Below, one piece after another: positions 1-9,433 of a DNA stretch of 64,000 nt. The notes below the pieces were generated by a model that ran no database searches, was not told the DNA's origin, and saw nothing but the letters and a program-made list of their open reading frames with translations. Location of the stretch: contig WQZG01000008.1 in assembly GCA_009780855.1 (NCBI GenBank), positions 1 to 64,000 on the forward strand, in the 5' to 3' direction. Each line of letters begins with the position of its first letter. Positions within the stretch are counted from its first letter, which is position 1. The DNA is from Treponema sp. GTDB lineage: Bacteria; Spirochaetota; Spirochaetia; Treponematales; Breznakiellaceae. The position numbers were made by a program, and so were the translations under genes.

Positions 1-120
1 AACTCCTGATATCTTAGATACCTGTGTAATTCCACCATATCCAATTGCTTTCGCCTCTGCGGCGAGAAACAATCTTCGCTGCCGTTCGTTTAATTCCGGT
101 AACATTGTATTTATTCTCAT
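1..120 (-). CDS. ISAzo13-family-like transposase, N-terminal fragment (runs off window edge)
   Basis: Reverse-strand reading MRINTMLPELNERQRRLFLAAEAKAIGYGGITQVSKISG, typical N-terminus of ISAzo13 transposases; truncated by the window edge. Confidence 0.6.
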   Translation of the reverse strand, partial: MRINTMLPELNERQRRLFLAAEAKAIGYGGITQVSKISGV

Positions 121-300
121 TCTTAATGCACTGCTGTTTATCATGAAGATAGTATAACATAATAATTTTCACTTGTAAATGTTATTTATTAACAGTTCCT
201 TAGTGCACCTGCTGTGAGATACTCTTGGCATCGATTGTTCGAGATCCTGTTCGTGATCTTGTTCGTGAAGGTTCGTGGTAAATTTTGTCGTGGTAAATTC

Positions 301-1059
301 CTAACGATAAATCTCATCACTCAATCCGTTAAACACGGTTTCCAGATCATCAAAATGCATCATTGCCGCGGAATCAAGGTGTGTGGGCTGGTTGTTTACA
401 ATTACAATTTTGCCGCCGCTGCGCAGACAGTATTGGGGCAGGGAGGCCGCCGGGAAGACCTGGAGGCTGGTCCCAAGTATAAGCATGAGGTCGGATTTTT
501 GCGCTTCGCCGGTTGCCTCGCGCAATGCGTAAATCGGCAAGTTTTCTCCAAAAAACGTTATGGCCGGTTTTAGGACCCTGCTGCAATTGGGACAGCGCGG
601 CAGCTTACCCTGTTTGACAATGGCCGCGGCTACATCGTAGGGCATGCGGATGCCGCCGCAGCGCAGGCAATAATGTATCTGCGGCGATCCGTGGATTTCT
701 ATTACCCTGCGACTGCCGCCCTTTTGATGGAGCAGATCAATATTCTGTGTAATTACGGCTTTGACAAACCCTTGCGCTTCCAGTTCGCCCAATACATTGT
801 GGACTATCGAGGGCTGTTTTTCATCCAGGTTATAAATAAAGCCGGCCGCGGCCTTATAAAATAAGGAAGGGTCTTTTTCAAAATATTTAATATCAAAAAT
901 TTTTTCCGCATCTTTATCTTTATACAGGCCGTTGATGCCGCGAAAATCCCTTATGCCGGAGAGTGTGCTTACTCCGGCTCCGGTAAGTACGGTGCAGTAG
1001 GAAGCGCCGCGGATTTTATCCAGTAATTCTGTGATACTTCCATTGGCCGGATCATTCAT
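301..1059 (-). CDS. SIR2-family NAD-dependent protein deacylase
   Basis: GAGVSTLSGIRDFRG, TQNIDLLHQKGG, CxxC pairs (YCLRCGG/CPNCS), GTSLQVFPAASLP motifs. Confidence 0.92.
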   Translation of the reverse strand: MNDPANGSITELLDKIRGASYCTVLTGAGVSTLSGIRDFRGINGLYKDKDAEKIFDIKYFEKDPSLFYKAAAGFIYNLDEKQPSIVHNVLGELEAQGFVKAVITQNIDLLHQKGGSRRVIEIHGSPQIHYCLRCGGIRMPYDVAAAIVKQGKLPRCPNCSRVLKPAITFFGENLPIYALREATGEAQKSDLMLILGTSLQVFPAASLPQYCLRSGGKIVIVNNQPTHLDSAAMMHFDDLETVFNGLSDEIYR

Positions 1060-1073
1060 ATAGTCTGCATTAA

Positions 1074-2375
1074 TTACATTCTCAATTTATTAAGCACAAG
1101 CTGCCTGAATTTTTGAGCGCTCTCAAAAGATTCCAGAGCCAGGGCGGATTCGCAGTCAGAGAGAGCCCTGGGATAATCTTCCAGATGGTACCATGCCTGG
1201 CCGCGGCGGAACAAACAAAAAGGCTGGTAGGGATTAATATCCAGGGACTGATCAAATGCATCAATAGATTCCTGGTACTTTTTTAATACAGACAAAACAA
1301 TTCCCCGGTAATAAGCGGCTTTGTATGACGACGGGTCAAGTTCCAGAGAAACGGCAAAGTCGGTAATCGCCTGTTCATAATGGGATCGGGCAAAAAAAGC
1401 CATGCCTCTGTGTTTTAAAATAAGCGATTTGACACTGTCGTCAGGATTGAGCTCCAGTATCCTCGTATAAAAAGTAATGGCCTCGCTGTATTTGAGTTTG
1501 TTGTGCGCATACAGGGCGTTGAGCAGCAGCTCGTCAATTGATTCATTTGAAGAAAACTGTTTTGGCGGTTCATTATCAATCTCGGGCGGTTTGATGTCGG
1601 CCAGGATAAGGGCATCTGTTGTTTCTTCAATTTTTTGAAAAAACGAATCCCGCCGTTTTTCAAGTTCATTATTAAGCTGCCTCTGGTAACTGCGGATCTC
1701 CTGGAAAATTATGTCTGCCAGGGAAAGGCTGGCGTTAACAGCCGCGAGCTTGCGTTTCATCGGATTGTCAAACGGATTAAAATCGGCCTTATAAACCAGT
1801 TCGTGCTCTACCTCGGCCCAGGCATCCTGCAGTATGGTACGGATTTGTATCTCCGCAGTACCGCACAGCGCGGAGCCGCATTTTTTGACAATTTTGTCAG
1901 GGACTTTTATGAGCAGGTGGACAGATTCATACCCAAACTCCCTGAATGTATGATCTCCTCCCTTGCGCTCCACTTCCAGGACCAAAAAATTTTCCTTGAG
2001 CAGTTCTTCGACTATGGCCAGATCTTCCAAAAACGGACAGACGACCCTGATGCCGATTATGTCCAAAATAAACCGCGACGGATCAAGGCCTGCATTGGTT
2101 TCTTCATTGTACTCAAGCGGAATCTGTCCGGAATCTTCATTTACCGGAATTTTACCGGGAGGCCCGTCTTTTAGTATACGCAGGTATTTTTTATAATAAC
2201 TGTCAAAATCTTTTATACGGGCTTTGACAGAAGGATGGGAGGGCATGGTATGAACAATCTTCATGACCTGCAATACCAGTTCTTTGATAACCAGATCACG
2301 GGAGTCCGCCAATTCGTCGTATTGTTTTTTTAGGTAAAACTTGTCTGGATAATTTTTGCCGGTCATATTATTCAT
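1074..2375 (-). CDS. RelA/SpoT-domain nucleotidyltransferase with C-terminal TPR repeats
   Basis: DIIGIRVVCPFLEDL, EIQIRTILQDAWAEVEHEL motif followed by TPR-like repeats. Confidence 0.85.
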   Translation of the reverse strand: MNNMTGKNYPDKFYLKKQYDELADSRDLVIKELVLQVMKIVHTMPSHPSVKARIKDFDSYYKKYLRILKDGPPGKIPVNEDSGQIPLEYNEETNAGLDPSRFILDIIGIRVVCPFLEDLAIVEELLKENFLVLEVERKGGDHTFREFGYESVHLLIKVPDKIVKKCGSALCGTAEIQIRTILQDAWAEVEHELVYKADFNPFDNPMKRKLAAVNASLSLADIIFQEIRSYQRQLNNELEKRRDSFFQKIEETTDALILADIKPPEIDNEPPKQFSSNESIDELLLNALYAHNKLKYSEAITFYTRILELNPDDSVKSLILKHRGMAFFARSHYEQAITDFAVSLELDPSSYKAAYYRGIVLSVLKKYQESIDAFDQSLDINPYQPFCLFRRGQAWYHLEDYPRALSDCESALALESFESAQKFRQLVLNKLRM

Positions 2376-2382
2376 ATTGTAT

Positions 2383-2418
2383 TAAAAAAAAGGCTGCCTG
2401 AAAACCAATCAGACAGCC
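2383..2418 (-). terminator. Rho-independent terminator downstream of flaA
   Basis: Minus strand reads GGCTGTCTGATTGGTTTTCAGGCAGCC followed by a T-run. Confidence 0.75.
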
Positions 2419-2443
2419 CCTTATACTTACTTAATCCAACAGA

Positions 2444-3496
2444 TTACTGATTAGCCGGTGTCGGAGTAAAGCCGTACCTTTCCTGGATAGTTGTTCCATA
2501 GAGAGGATCCCATACTTCCTGGGCCTTCTTCTCGTCTTCAAGGTACCTTAAAATCTGGGCCTGGCCGAATCTTTCCATTTCCCAGATCTTCTTTGCGGTT
2601 TCCCTGTCCCTTATGATATTCCACAGGGCTTCGTCGTCTATATCTCTGTCCTGATCGAGGACCGCTTTATCGTAAATAATTTTGACATCTTTAAAGTAAG
2701 CGATAAAATCGCCGCCGTCCTTGTCCGCGTCGCGGTCAATTCTGAATCCGGCAAACTTTACAAACGGAGTGCTCTGCGGGTACAGCGGGTAAAGCCGGAG
2801 TTCGCGGTTCCTGACTTCCATGATGTACTGGGGATTATTCCAGGTGAGCTCGGCCCAGCCGTCATAATTCAGATAACCCATGAATACCGCTTTCTCATTT
2901 CCCTGCGCATCGATTAAAAGAACATTTAACGCATGGGGGAACTGAAGGCCGTAAGCATTGACTGCCACAGACCTGATGGTCCCAACATTCTTAACTACCC
3001 CGTAACCGTCTTCAAAACGGCTTACACCGGTGATCCCGTTGGAATCGGTGGGCTGGATTTGACCGTTATCGTCTATATCCGCCTGCGGTTCGAACGCGGG
3101 AATTTCAAACGGCGGCTTTATTTCTGCTTTGGAATAGAAATTCTCCAGGGGGAAATGTACCCTAACGCCCAATACTGTACCGAATTGTTTGGATTCGGCT
3201 TCCCTGGTATAGGTACTGGCAATATTGGAAACTGTCCGGGAAGAAGATGAAAAAACCACATCCCAGTTTGTAATGGCCAATGAGGTCTTCATTGCCGCTT
3301 TTTGATCCGGGGTATAGCTGCTGCCGGCTACCTGACCATAATCCATTACGGTCTGCCGGTTCTGCGTTGGATTGCCGCGCTGGTCATTGACTATATCCGC
3401 GTTTAACTTGGAAAAGTCAATAAGTATTGCTTCTTCGGCGAATGCAGAAGCGGCAAATAACAACGTAACGACGAGAAGAATGAATATCCGTTTCAT
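2444..3496 (-). CDS. flaA: Flagellar filament outer layer (sheath) protein FlaA
   Basis: Signal peptide, spirochaete FlaA-like sequence (GLQFPHALNVLLIDAQGNEKAVFMGYLNYDGWAELTWNNPQYI...). Confidence 0.88.
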   Translation of the reverse strand: MKRIFILLVVTLLFAASAFAEEAILIDFSKLNADIVNDQRGNPTQNRQTVMDYGQVAGSSYTPDQKAAMKTSLAITNWDVVFSSSSRTVSNIASTYTREAESKQFGTVLGVRVHFPLENFYSKAEIKPPFEIPAFEPQADIDDNGQIQPTDSNGITGVSRFEDGYGVVKNVGTIRSVAVNAYGLQFPHALNVLLIDAQGNEKAVFMGYLNYDGWAELTWNNPQYIMEVRNRELRLYPLYPQSTPFVKFAGFRIDRDADKDGGDFIAYFKDVKIIYDKAVLDQDRDIDDEALWNIIRDRETAKKIWEMERFGQAQILRYLEDEKKAQEVWDPLYGTTIQERYGFTPTPANQ

Positions 3497-3545
3497 TCGA
3501 TACTCCTTTCATTTGTACAAAGTGTCTTAAAACCTGTATTAAGTT

Positions 3546-3573
3546 AGTATATATTATACCCTTAATTTGTCAA
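3546..3573 (-). promoter_or_regulatory. Sigma70-like promoter upstream of flaA
   Basis: Minus strand TTGACA - 16 nt - TATACT about 50-75 nt upstream of the flaA start. Confidence 0.6.
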
Positions 3574-4146
3574 CGCCTTTTGACCGGTTTTATTAGTATT
3601 ATCGGCAGGTTCTGTAAAAATCGCACGAAATTCGTTAAAAAAAATTTCATTTCCGCCGATAAAGAGTTTTACGTCCTTAACATAGGAAAAATTACGCCTG
3701 ATTCCTTCATTAATCGTAAGAAAAGAGCGAAAAACGCCGTCTTCCGGCGGAACAGTCTGCGGCAGCCCGGCAGTGTCCGGCGGCAGCGCCGATATTACCG
3801 AAAAATCAGCATAAACCACCCCGTCGCGGTATAAAAGCGACTGCAGCGCGGTTTCCCTGGGGATCAAAAGAGCAGCGTCCGGTGATACGGGTCCCAGGAT
3901 AATTTCTTCCACATAACGCCTTATATCGGTTTCCCTGGATGATGAACCATGGAACATGCGGTCTTCAACGATGGTTGAACCGTCAAGATCCGAATAAAAA
4001 ACAAAAGTACGCCTTACAAGTCCAAGGACAAGGTATTCAACAAGGGCAATCAGGCTTATAAGGACCAAAAATGAAAGATAACGGTTTCTCTTTACACGCC
4101 AAAATTTGGCAAAAGCCTTAAGCAGCGTCTTAAAACTGAAATTCAT
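3562..4146 (-). CDS. GerMN-domain protein
   Basis: N-terminal TM helix and GerMN-like ...LLIPRETALQSLLYRDGVVYADFS....FLTINEGIRRNFSYVKDVKLFIGG. Confidence 0.65.
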   Translation of the reverse strand: MNFSFKTLLKAFAKFWRVKRNRYLSFLVLISLIALVEYLVLGLVRRTFVFYSDLDGSTIVEDRMFHGSSSRETDIRRYVEEIILGPVSPDAALLIPRETALQSLLYRDGVVYADFSVISALPPDTAGLPQTVPPEDGVFRSFLTINEGIRRNFSYVKDVKLFIGGNEIFFNEFRAIFTEPADNTNKTGQKALTN

Positions 4147-4245
4147 TATGTTCTTTATTGAACAATAACGATTAAGTTCTGTCCAGCCGGTCCGGTACTA
4201 AAGCCGGTCTAAAGACTGGGTACGATCTTAATACTGGGCACAGTC

Positions 4246-5445
4246 TTAATACTGGGCGGTAAACCCTCCGGAGCGTTCAAAAAGATCTACAAACTCCGTA
4301 ATCCCGTTGTAAAGGGCATCAGAAAATTTTACCAGGTAATTATCATCATTCATCAGTAAAGCGTCGGTCTCATTGGTCACAAAACCAAGTTCCACAAGGA
4401 CAGAAGGCATGTGCGCGTTGCGGACGACAAACCAGGCTTCTTCCTTTAGGCCCCGGGACGGCATAACATTGCCCAGTATGCTGTTGAACTGCCTAAGAAT
4501 TCCCTGGGACAAAAGAACGCTTTCAGTATTGTACTCCTCCTGGATCATATCATTTAAAATTGGCATGATTTCCGGGGAGCCGCTGTATTTGGATTTATCA
4601 AGAATGTCCCGCTGATAATCCGGCGGAAGGTACCAGATCTCGTAGCCGCGGGCAGCCGGGTTGGTCAGTGAGGCATTGGCGTGAACAGATATGTAAATAA
4701 TGGCTTCATTGTCCTGCACCGGAATTCCGTTGGCAAGGATCACCCTGTCCTCAAGAGACGGGAAAGTATCGCTGTCGCGTGTCATTAAAATTCTTTTATC
4801 CGGGAACGCGGCAGCAAGCCTGGAATACAATAATTTTGAAACCTTTAAAACAATATCTTTTTCAACAGACTGGAATGGAACGCCCTTGATAATATGGTTT
4901 CCTATGGCTCCGGTATCTTTGCCGCCGTGGCCGGGATCAATCACTATGGCTGCGATGCGGAACCGCGCGAGATCATCGGCGGCAAACCTCTTAAAAGTAT
5001 CATTGACTCCGGTTACAAAAGACGCCGGGAAAAAAAGTTCCCCGCCGCTGTTATAGGGAAGCGGCAAATCCAGAATTTCCCTGTTGTCAAACAAAACTGG
5101 TCCGGTTTCTCCTTCTTCTCCCGAATAAAAAGAGGCGTTATGTCCGTTAAGATTTAAAACTCCCGAATCAAAAAAAGGATCCCAGCGCAATTCCGGAGAG
5201 CCAAGATAATTAATCGTGTCAGTAAGGTTATAAACAGCAGGAACCGCTGTCTGCGCGGACAAAAGTGAGGGGGAGAAGAGAAAAATTAGAAATGAGAAGA
5301 GAGAAATGAAAAATGGGGAGTGGGGAGTGGGGAGTAGGGAGTAAGGAGTAGGGAGTAGGGAATGGTTAGTAGGGAGTAGGGAGTGGGGAGTAGTTAGGGA
5401 GATTTCTTTTTGCTTCATAAAATTTTTTCGCTTCATAATTAACAA
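4246..5445 (-). CDS. N-acetylmuramoyl-L-alanine amidase (Amidase_3)
   Basis: IVIDPGHGGKDTGAIG, SVHANA, LVELGFVTN motifs; N-terminus carries a repeat-encoded segment ahead of the hydrophobic signal. Confidence 0.88.
   Translation of the reverse strand: MLIMKRKNFMKQKEISLTTPHSLLPTNHSLLPTPYSLLPTPHSPFFISLFSFLIFLFSPSLLSAQTAVPAVYNLTDTINYLGSPELRWDPFFDSGVLNLNGHNASFYSGEEGETGPVLFDNREILDLPLPYNSGGELFFPASFVTGVNDTFKRFAADDLARFRIAAIVIDPGHGGKDTGAIGNHIIKGVPFQSVEKDIVLKVSKLLYSRLAAAFPDKRILMTRDSDTFPSLEDRVILANGIPVQDNEAIIYISVHANASLTNPAARGYEIWYLPPDYQRDILDKSKYSGSPEIMPILNDMIQEEYNTESVLLSQGILRQFNSILGNVMPSRGLKEEAWFVVRNAHMPSVLVELGFVTNETDALLMNDDNYLVKFSDALYNGITEFVDLFERSGGFTAQY
5315..5400. repeat. G-rich heptamer microsatellite (GGGAGTR)n inside the amidase 5' coding region
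   Basis: tggggagtggggagtggggagtagggagtaaggagtagggagtagggaat...; same motif recurs at 50604-50639. Confidence 0.9.
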
Positions 5446-5482
5446 CTTCCTTCCTGCCAGCCACTTTTCTAATTTCTAATTC

Positions 5483-6202
5483 CTAATTCCTACTTTCTAA
5501 TTTTTTGTACATTTCAATAATCACTTCGCCGCGGCCTCGTTCTTTTGGCGGATAATCTTTTACCGCCTCAAAGAGTTTTTGCGCGCGCTGATAATCTTCC
5601 TGGGTATCGACTGTTACCCTCATGTCAAATCCCTGCCAATTCAACGGAGCCATGGGACGGTGCAGGCGGAAAAGTTCGGGGTGGCCGTAAAGATACGGAC
5701 AAACGTTTTCGCGCTCGTAGACAGATGCGGCTTCGCGTTCGGCGCGGAGCAGGGCTGCGGCATTCACCGACTCAACACCTGCGCCGTAGGGCAGGCCTGT
5801 ATAACCGGAGTAATCTGCACCCAGGCCGCAGGCTTCCTGGTTTAAAAATTCGGCGGCGTCGCTGAACACAAAGGGATTGTCGCCTGTGGCCCTAATAATT
5901 CTGTCCGCGCTAAATTTGCGGATTACATTGCAGTACCTGGCAAGGACATCATCTTTGGGGCCGCTGACTGTTTCAAAACCAGCTTCTTTTGCAAGCGGAC
6001 CAAATGGTTCAACACAATCATCCGGACAGGCAAGAACTTTGATATCGCAATTGACTGTTGCTAAAACTTCCATTGCCCTGAACAATAACGGACGGCCGCC
6101 AAGGGGCAGAAGGCATTTCCGCGGCAGACGCACAGAGTCCAGCCTGGCCTGCAATATAAGTACTGTCATGAAACTGCCGCCTCTTCGTGAACATTTCCCC
6201 AT
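5483..6202 (-). CDS. SpsF-like cytidylyltransferase family protein
   Basis: VLILQARLDSVRLPRKCLLPLGGRPLLFRAMEVL, nucleotidyltransferase N-terminus. Confidence 0.75.
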   Translation of the reverse strand: MGKCSRRGGSFMTVLILQARLDSVRLPRKCLLPLGGRPLLFRAMEVLATVNCDIKVLACPDDCVEPFGPLAKEAGFETVSGPKDDVLARYCNVIRKFSADRIIRATGDNPFVFSDAAEFLNQEACGLGADYSGYTGLPYGAGVESVNAAALLRAEREAASVYERENVCPYLYGHPELFRLHRPMAPLNWQGFDMRVTVDTQEDYQRAQKLFEAVKDYPPKERGRGEVIIEMYKKLESRN

Positions 6203-7185
6203 AACTCGGTTACGGATTTTGCGTCACAGCGGTAACGGTACTGGTTAATTTTAACCCAGGCCCTTGCCAGAGAAAATTCTTCCCAGCCGGTCAAAATGTC
6301 TCCTCTTGAACGTATAAGGAACCCAGGGAAACGTCTTAACGGCAGGTTCGCGTGATCTCCCCTAAAAACCGGCGCCAGGTTTTTTAAATAAAACCGTCTG
6401 AAACTTGCGTCTGTTGAATTATCTTCAGGAGTTACGGAACCTTCGTACGAAAGCCTGACTGCCATTGATACGTTGATTTCTTCACCCCAAAGCCAGGAAC
6501 GGAAACCAAAATCCATTAACTGCCAGTAAAAGCCCGAAAGGCTGCTGCCAAGACTGCGGTCAAATCCTCCCATGCGAAGAAAGGTTTCCCTGTTATAAAT
6601 TCCGATCCCGTCAAACGGAAAAAGCGTTTTTTGGCCGTCCTGCTCCGGAACAAAAGGACAGGTTTTTACTTTCCCACGGATTTGCAATGGCGCGATAAGG
6701 GTGGGCATGGTTTCAAAACTGCCGTCCTGAATAACCGGTACAGTGCAGAGTCTTGGGGTTTTATCCGCAGCGGCGCTGAATTTTTCAATAATTCTGTCCG
6801 CGCTGCCCCGTAAAATACGCAGGTCGTCCCAGATCACAAAAAACAGCGGAGTATGCAGTTCCTGGGCGGCCATGTTGATTTCTTCGCCCGGGCTGACATT
6901 GCCGGAGCTTAATATAAAACGAACAGACGGAAAAGACGCGGACAGACCGTCCAAATCGAAGCGTCTTTTGCTGCCTTCAAGCGATATAATACTTTCAAAA
7001 CCCAGCTTGCCCAGTTCTTCAAAAAGCACTGCCCTTGGATATGGCGTCCCGCGGTTAAGGATCACTGCGGAAATTTTCCCGGCAGAAATTTTTCCGGCCG
7101 TATTATTGCCGGATATATGGTGTTCGGAACCTCCCACCACAGTGTAGGCGGAGGTATCCCTAGAAGTTGTAGGTATAGTATTCAA
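6166..7185 (-). CDS. Glycosyltransferase-like (GT2-type) protein; true start probably downstream of the att core
   Basis: Long ORF with DDLRIL, GIGIYNRETFLRMGGFDRSLG (GT2-like). The annotated TTG start lies at the edge of the prophage att core. Confidence 0.55.
   Translation of the reverse strand: MNTIPTTSRDTSAYTVVGGSEHHISGNNTAGKISAGKISAVILNRGTPYPRAVLFEELGKLGFESIISLEGSKRRFDLDGLSASFPSVRFILSSGNVSPGEEINMAAQELHTPLFFVIWDDLRILRGSADRIIEKFSAAADKTPRLCTVPVIQDGSFETMPTLIAPLQIRGKVKTCPFVPEQDGQKTLFPFDGIGIYNRETFLRMGGFDRSLGSSLSGFYWQLMDFGFRSWLWGEEINVSMAVRLSYEGSVTPEDNSTDASFRRFYLKNLAPVFRGDHANLPLRRFPGFLIRSRGDILTGWEEFSLARAWVKINQYRYRCDAKSVTELWGNVHEEAAVS
7161..7184. repeat. attL core (tagaagttgtaggtatagtattca)
   Basis: Identical 24-mer at 46877-46900. 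Confidence 0.9.
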
Positions 7186-7237
7186 AAATTACCTAATTCC
7201 TTATAATATATAGAGTTAGCTGCACTTTATTATAAAT

Positions 7238-7257
7238 TGCTTACATTACGCTTACAA
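7238..7257. promoter_or_regulatory. Putative integrase arm-type site (left)
   Basis: tgcttacattacgcttacaa; 17/20 match to 46738-46757 at the other prophage end. Confidence 0.5.
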
Positions 7258-7305
7258 CCTATATACCTATTTTAATATCGTCAAATAATTTCCACAAATA
7301 AAATT

Positions 7306-8346
7306 TTGCTCAAATATGGGTTAACCAGGCGTGAATACATTAAATTTAAACTAACACCATACGGAGGCATTATGAAAATAAAAGATTACTCAAACCTCTT
7401 TGCTAAAGACGGGTATTGGCGGTACAAGCGCCTCGAAAAACGAAAATTTTACACAGACAAATCAATGCTCACACGATCAGCTGTCATGAAAAATTGGATT
7501 TTACCTTTATGGGGTGAAATAAATCCTAAACAACTAACAGTAAAAAAAATTGATACAGCAATGATGGGGGTAGTATCAGACCTGACCCACAAACCTTTGG
7601 CCGGTGCGACCAGAAATCGAATTTTGTCTGTGTTATCCGAACTATATATTCATTTAATTGAAGAAGGATTAATCCATAATAATCCGGTTAGAGATGTAGT
7701 ACGGTGCAACTCAAATCCAGAAAGTCCAAGGAATGCATTACCAACTTCTGAAATTAGAATATTATTCCCAGAAGATCATTTGGAATTATTAAAAATATGG
7801 CGTACTCAAAAATATTTATGTGCCTTCCTCATCCTGCGGGATACCGGACTCAGACCAGGTGAACTGGTAGCACTTAGATGGACAGACTGGAATCCTAAAA
7901 TAAAATTTTTCCCAATACTAAAGGCGATAGAATCAGGTAGCCAAAATCATGAAAAAATTACAAAAAATGGCTTAACAAAGCCTGCAATAATAACAGATCA
8001 AACGGCCGATGAAATCGAAATTCTCCGAAAAAAAATAAAGCCAAAACCAGAGGATTATATCTTAGCCAATAAGCATGGAATACCATATAGTACCCATCGC
8101 TTATCATGGAATTTCCATAAGGCTATAGAGCGAGCCGGAATAAAAAGACCAGAACTGACACCTTATTGGCTCAGGCATACATTTAATACTCGCTCCATTG
8201 AAACAATGCCTGATGATCTAGTACGAAGATTAATGGGTCATAAAACTGAGGGAATGACCCGGCATTATAGACATGCTGACGCGGAATCATTAGCAAGAGA
8301 GGCAATAAAGATTAGGGACCAGGTTAACGCAAGTAGACTTTATTAA
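7306..8346 (+). CDS. Tyrosine recombinase; candidate invertase of the adjacent fibre cassette array (likely start ATG 7372)
   Basis: TGLRPGELVALRW, YWLRHTFNT, LMGHKTEGMTRHYRHA catalytic motifs; RBS acggagg before ATG 7372. Confidence 0.9.
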   Translation: MLKYGLTRREYIKFKLTPYGGIMKIKDYSNLFAKDGYWRYKRLEKRKFYTDKSMLTRSAVMKNWILPLWGEINPKQLTVKKIDTAMMGVVSDLTHKPLAGATRNRILSVLSELYIHLIEEGLIHNNPVRDVVRCNSNPESPRNALPTSEIRILFPEDHLELLKIWRTQKYLCAFLILRDTGLRPGELVALRWTDWNPKIKFFPILKAIESGSQNHEKITKNGLTKPAIITDQTADEIEILRKKIKPKPEDYILANKHGIPYSTHRLSWNFHKAIERAGIKRPELTPYWLRHTFNTRSIETMPDDLVRRLMGHKTEGMTRHYRHADAESLAREAIKIRDQVNASRLY

Positions 8347-8374
8347 AAAAATTCTGGGAGGGGAACTATTATTA

Positions 8375-8641
8375 ATTCCTTATGATGGAAATGCTATTGG
8401 AACATTTACAGGCGATGCAGTTCGCAATGTTACAGGCGAATTTGGAGTAGGCGCTTCTGGATTAATTAGTGTAACTTCCGGTGTTTTTAAGGGAATACCA
8501 CGCATTAGCGAATTAGCATGGCAAGCAGTATTAGGAACAGCAAATTTTAGAGGTGCGAATTTTTCATTGGAAGGAGTTGTTCCAATTGCAGACGAATTCC
8601 GGCCGGCAGCCGTATCTGCTCTATTCTGCATAAGCTATTGA
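8375..8641 (+). other. Silent tail-fibre C-terminal cassette 1 (no start codon)
   Basis: Open frame IPYDGNAIGTFTGDAVRNVTGEFG...VPIADEFRPAAVSALFCISY*, homologous to the C-terminus of the fibre at 9430-10800. Confidence 0.88.
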
Positions 8642-8643
8642 TC

Positions 8644-8898
8644 ATTCGTTATGATGGAAATGCTATTGGGAAATTTATTGGTGATACTGGTAGATCTTTT
8701 ACTGGATCTTTCGGCTTTGTAATTGACGGCTGGGGTAGTTCTGGTATTTTCGATTATGCCAACGGTCCTGGTTGGACAGTGGCAATTACAGGAGATAAAA
8801 TTTTAAAAGCTGTATATGTCACATCAAGTAATATTTATCCAGTAAGTCATGAGTTCCGACCAGTCTCCACATCCGCCCTGATCTGCTTATCTTATTAA
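8644..8898 (+). other. Silent tail-fibre C-terminal cassette 2
   Basis: IRYDGNAIGKFIGDTGRSFTGSFG...YPVSHEFRPVSTSALICLSY*. Confidence 0.88.
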
Positions 8899-9176
8899 TT
8901 CCTTATGATGGAAAGGTCATCGGAAGATTTTTAAATGATACCATTAGGAATATAACTGGTAACATACCATTCTCAATTACTACATTTTATGCAGGTGTTA
9001 ATGAGAGCGAAGATTTTAATGGACCGTTTCGTATCATATATAAAAATAGTACGCAACCAGCCCCCGGTCAAGGTGGTGGTTATTTTAATCTTGATATTGA
9101 TTTTTCAAGAATGGTTCCAACCGCACACGAAAACCGACCAGCGTCCATATCTGCACTGGTCTGTATATCGTATTAA
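8898..9176 (+). other. Silent tail-fibre C-terminal cassette 3
   Basis: IPYDGKVIGRFLNDTIRNITGNIP...DFSRMVPTAHENRPASISALVCISY*. Confidence 0.88.
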
Positions 9177-9178
9177 GC

Positions 9179-9433
9179 ATTCGTTATGATGGCGGGGCTA
9201 TAGGAAAGTTTTATGGGGACGCCGCACGAGCATTAACTGGAAAATTAGGAGCAATACTCTCCGAAGCAATAACAGATCCTTTTTATTATGAAGCGCGTCT
9301 TTTTTATGTAACAACTACTGTAACACCCGCTAATGCAATAAACCCTGTTAGTTTTGATTTAACTAGGTCCTGGCCAGTAAGTCATGAATTCCGGGGAGCT
9401 TCATTTTCAGCATTTATTTGCATATCATTTTAA
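9179..9433 (+). other. Silent tail-fibre C-terminal cassette 4
   Basis: IRYDGGAIGKFYGDAARALTGKLG...DLTRSWPVSHEFRGASFSAFICISF*; its stop overlaps the fibre stop tail-to-tail. Confidence 0.88.

Noticed and set aside
5315-5400. CRISPR array
   Set aside because: Units of about 7 bp without spacers; a microsatellite. No CRISPR repeat-spacer pattern or cas genes seen anywhere in the window.
7161-7184. tRNA-based attachment site
   Set aside because: The core sequence is the 3' coding end of the spiro-SPASM gene and does not form a tRNA; no tRNA or rRNA genes were recognised in the window.
8380-8631. 83-aa minus-strand ORF in the ORF track
   Set aside because: Antisense shadow of fibre cassette 1; the plus frame matches the fibre C-terminus.
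8989-9189. 66-aa plus-strand ORF
   Set aside because: Out-of-frame reading across cassettes 3 and 4; the homologous frame is different.
8375-9433. Cassettes as simple decayed duplications of the fibre gene
   Set aside because: All four remain open with conserved starts (YDG) and ends (SAxxCxS[YF]) in identical phase and orientation; decay would be expected to introduce stops or frameshifts.
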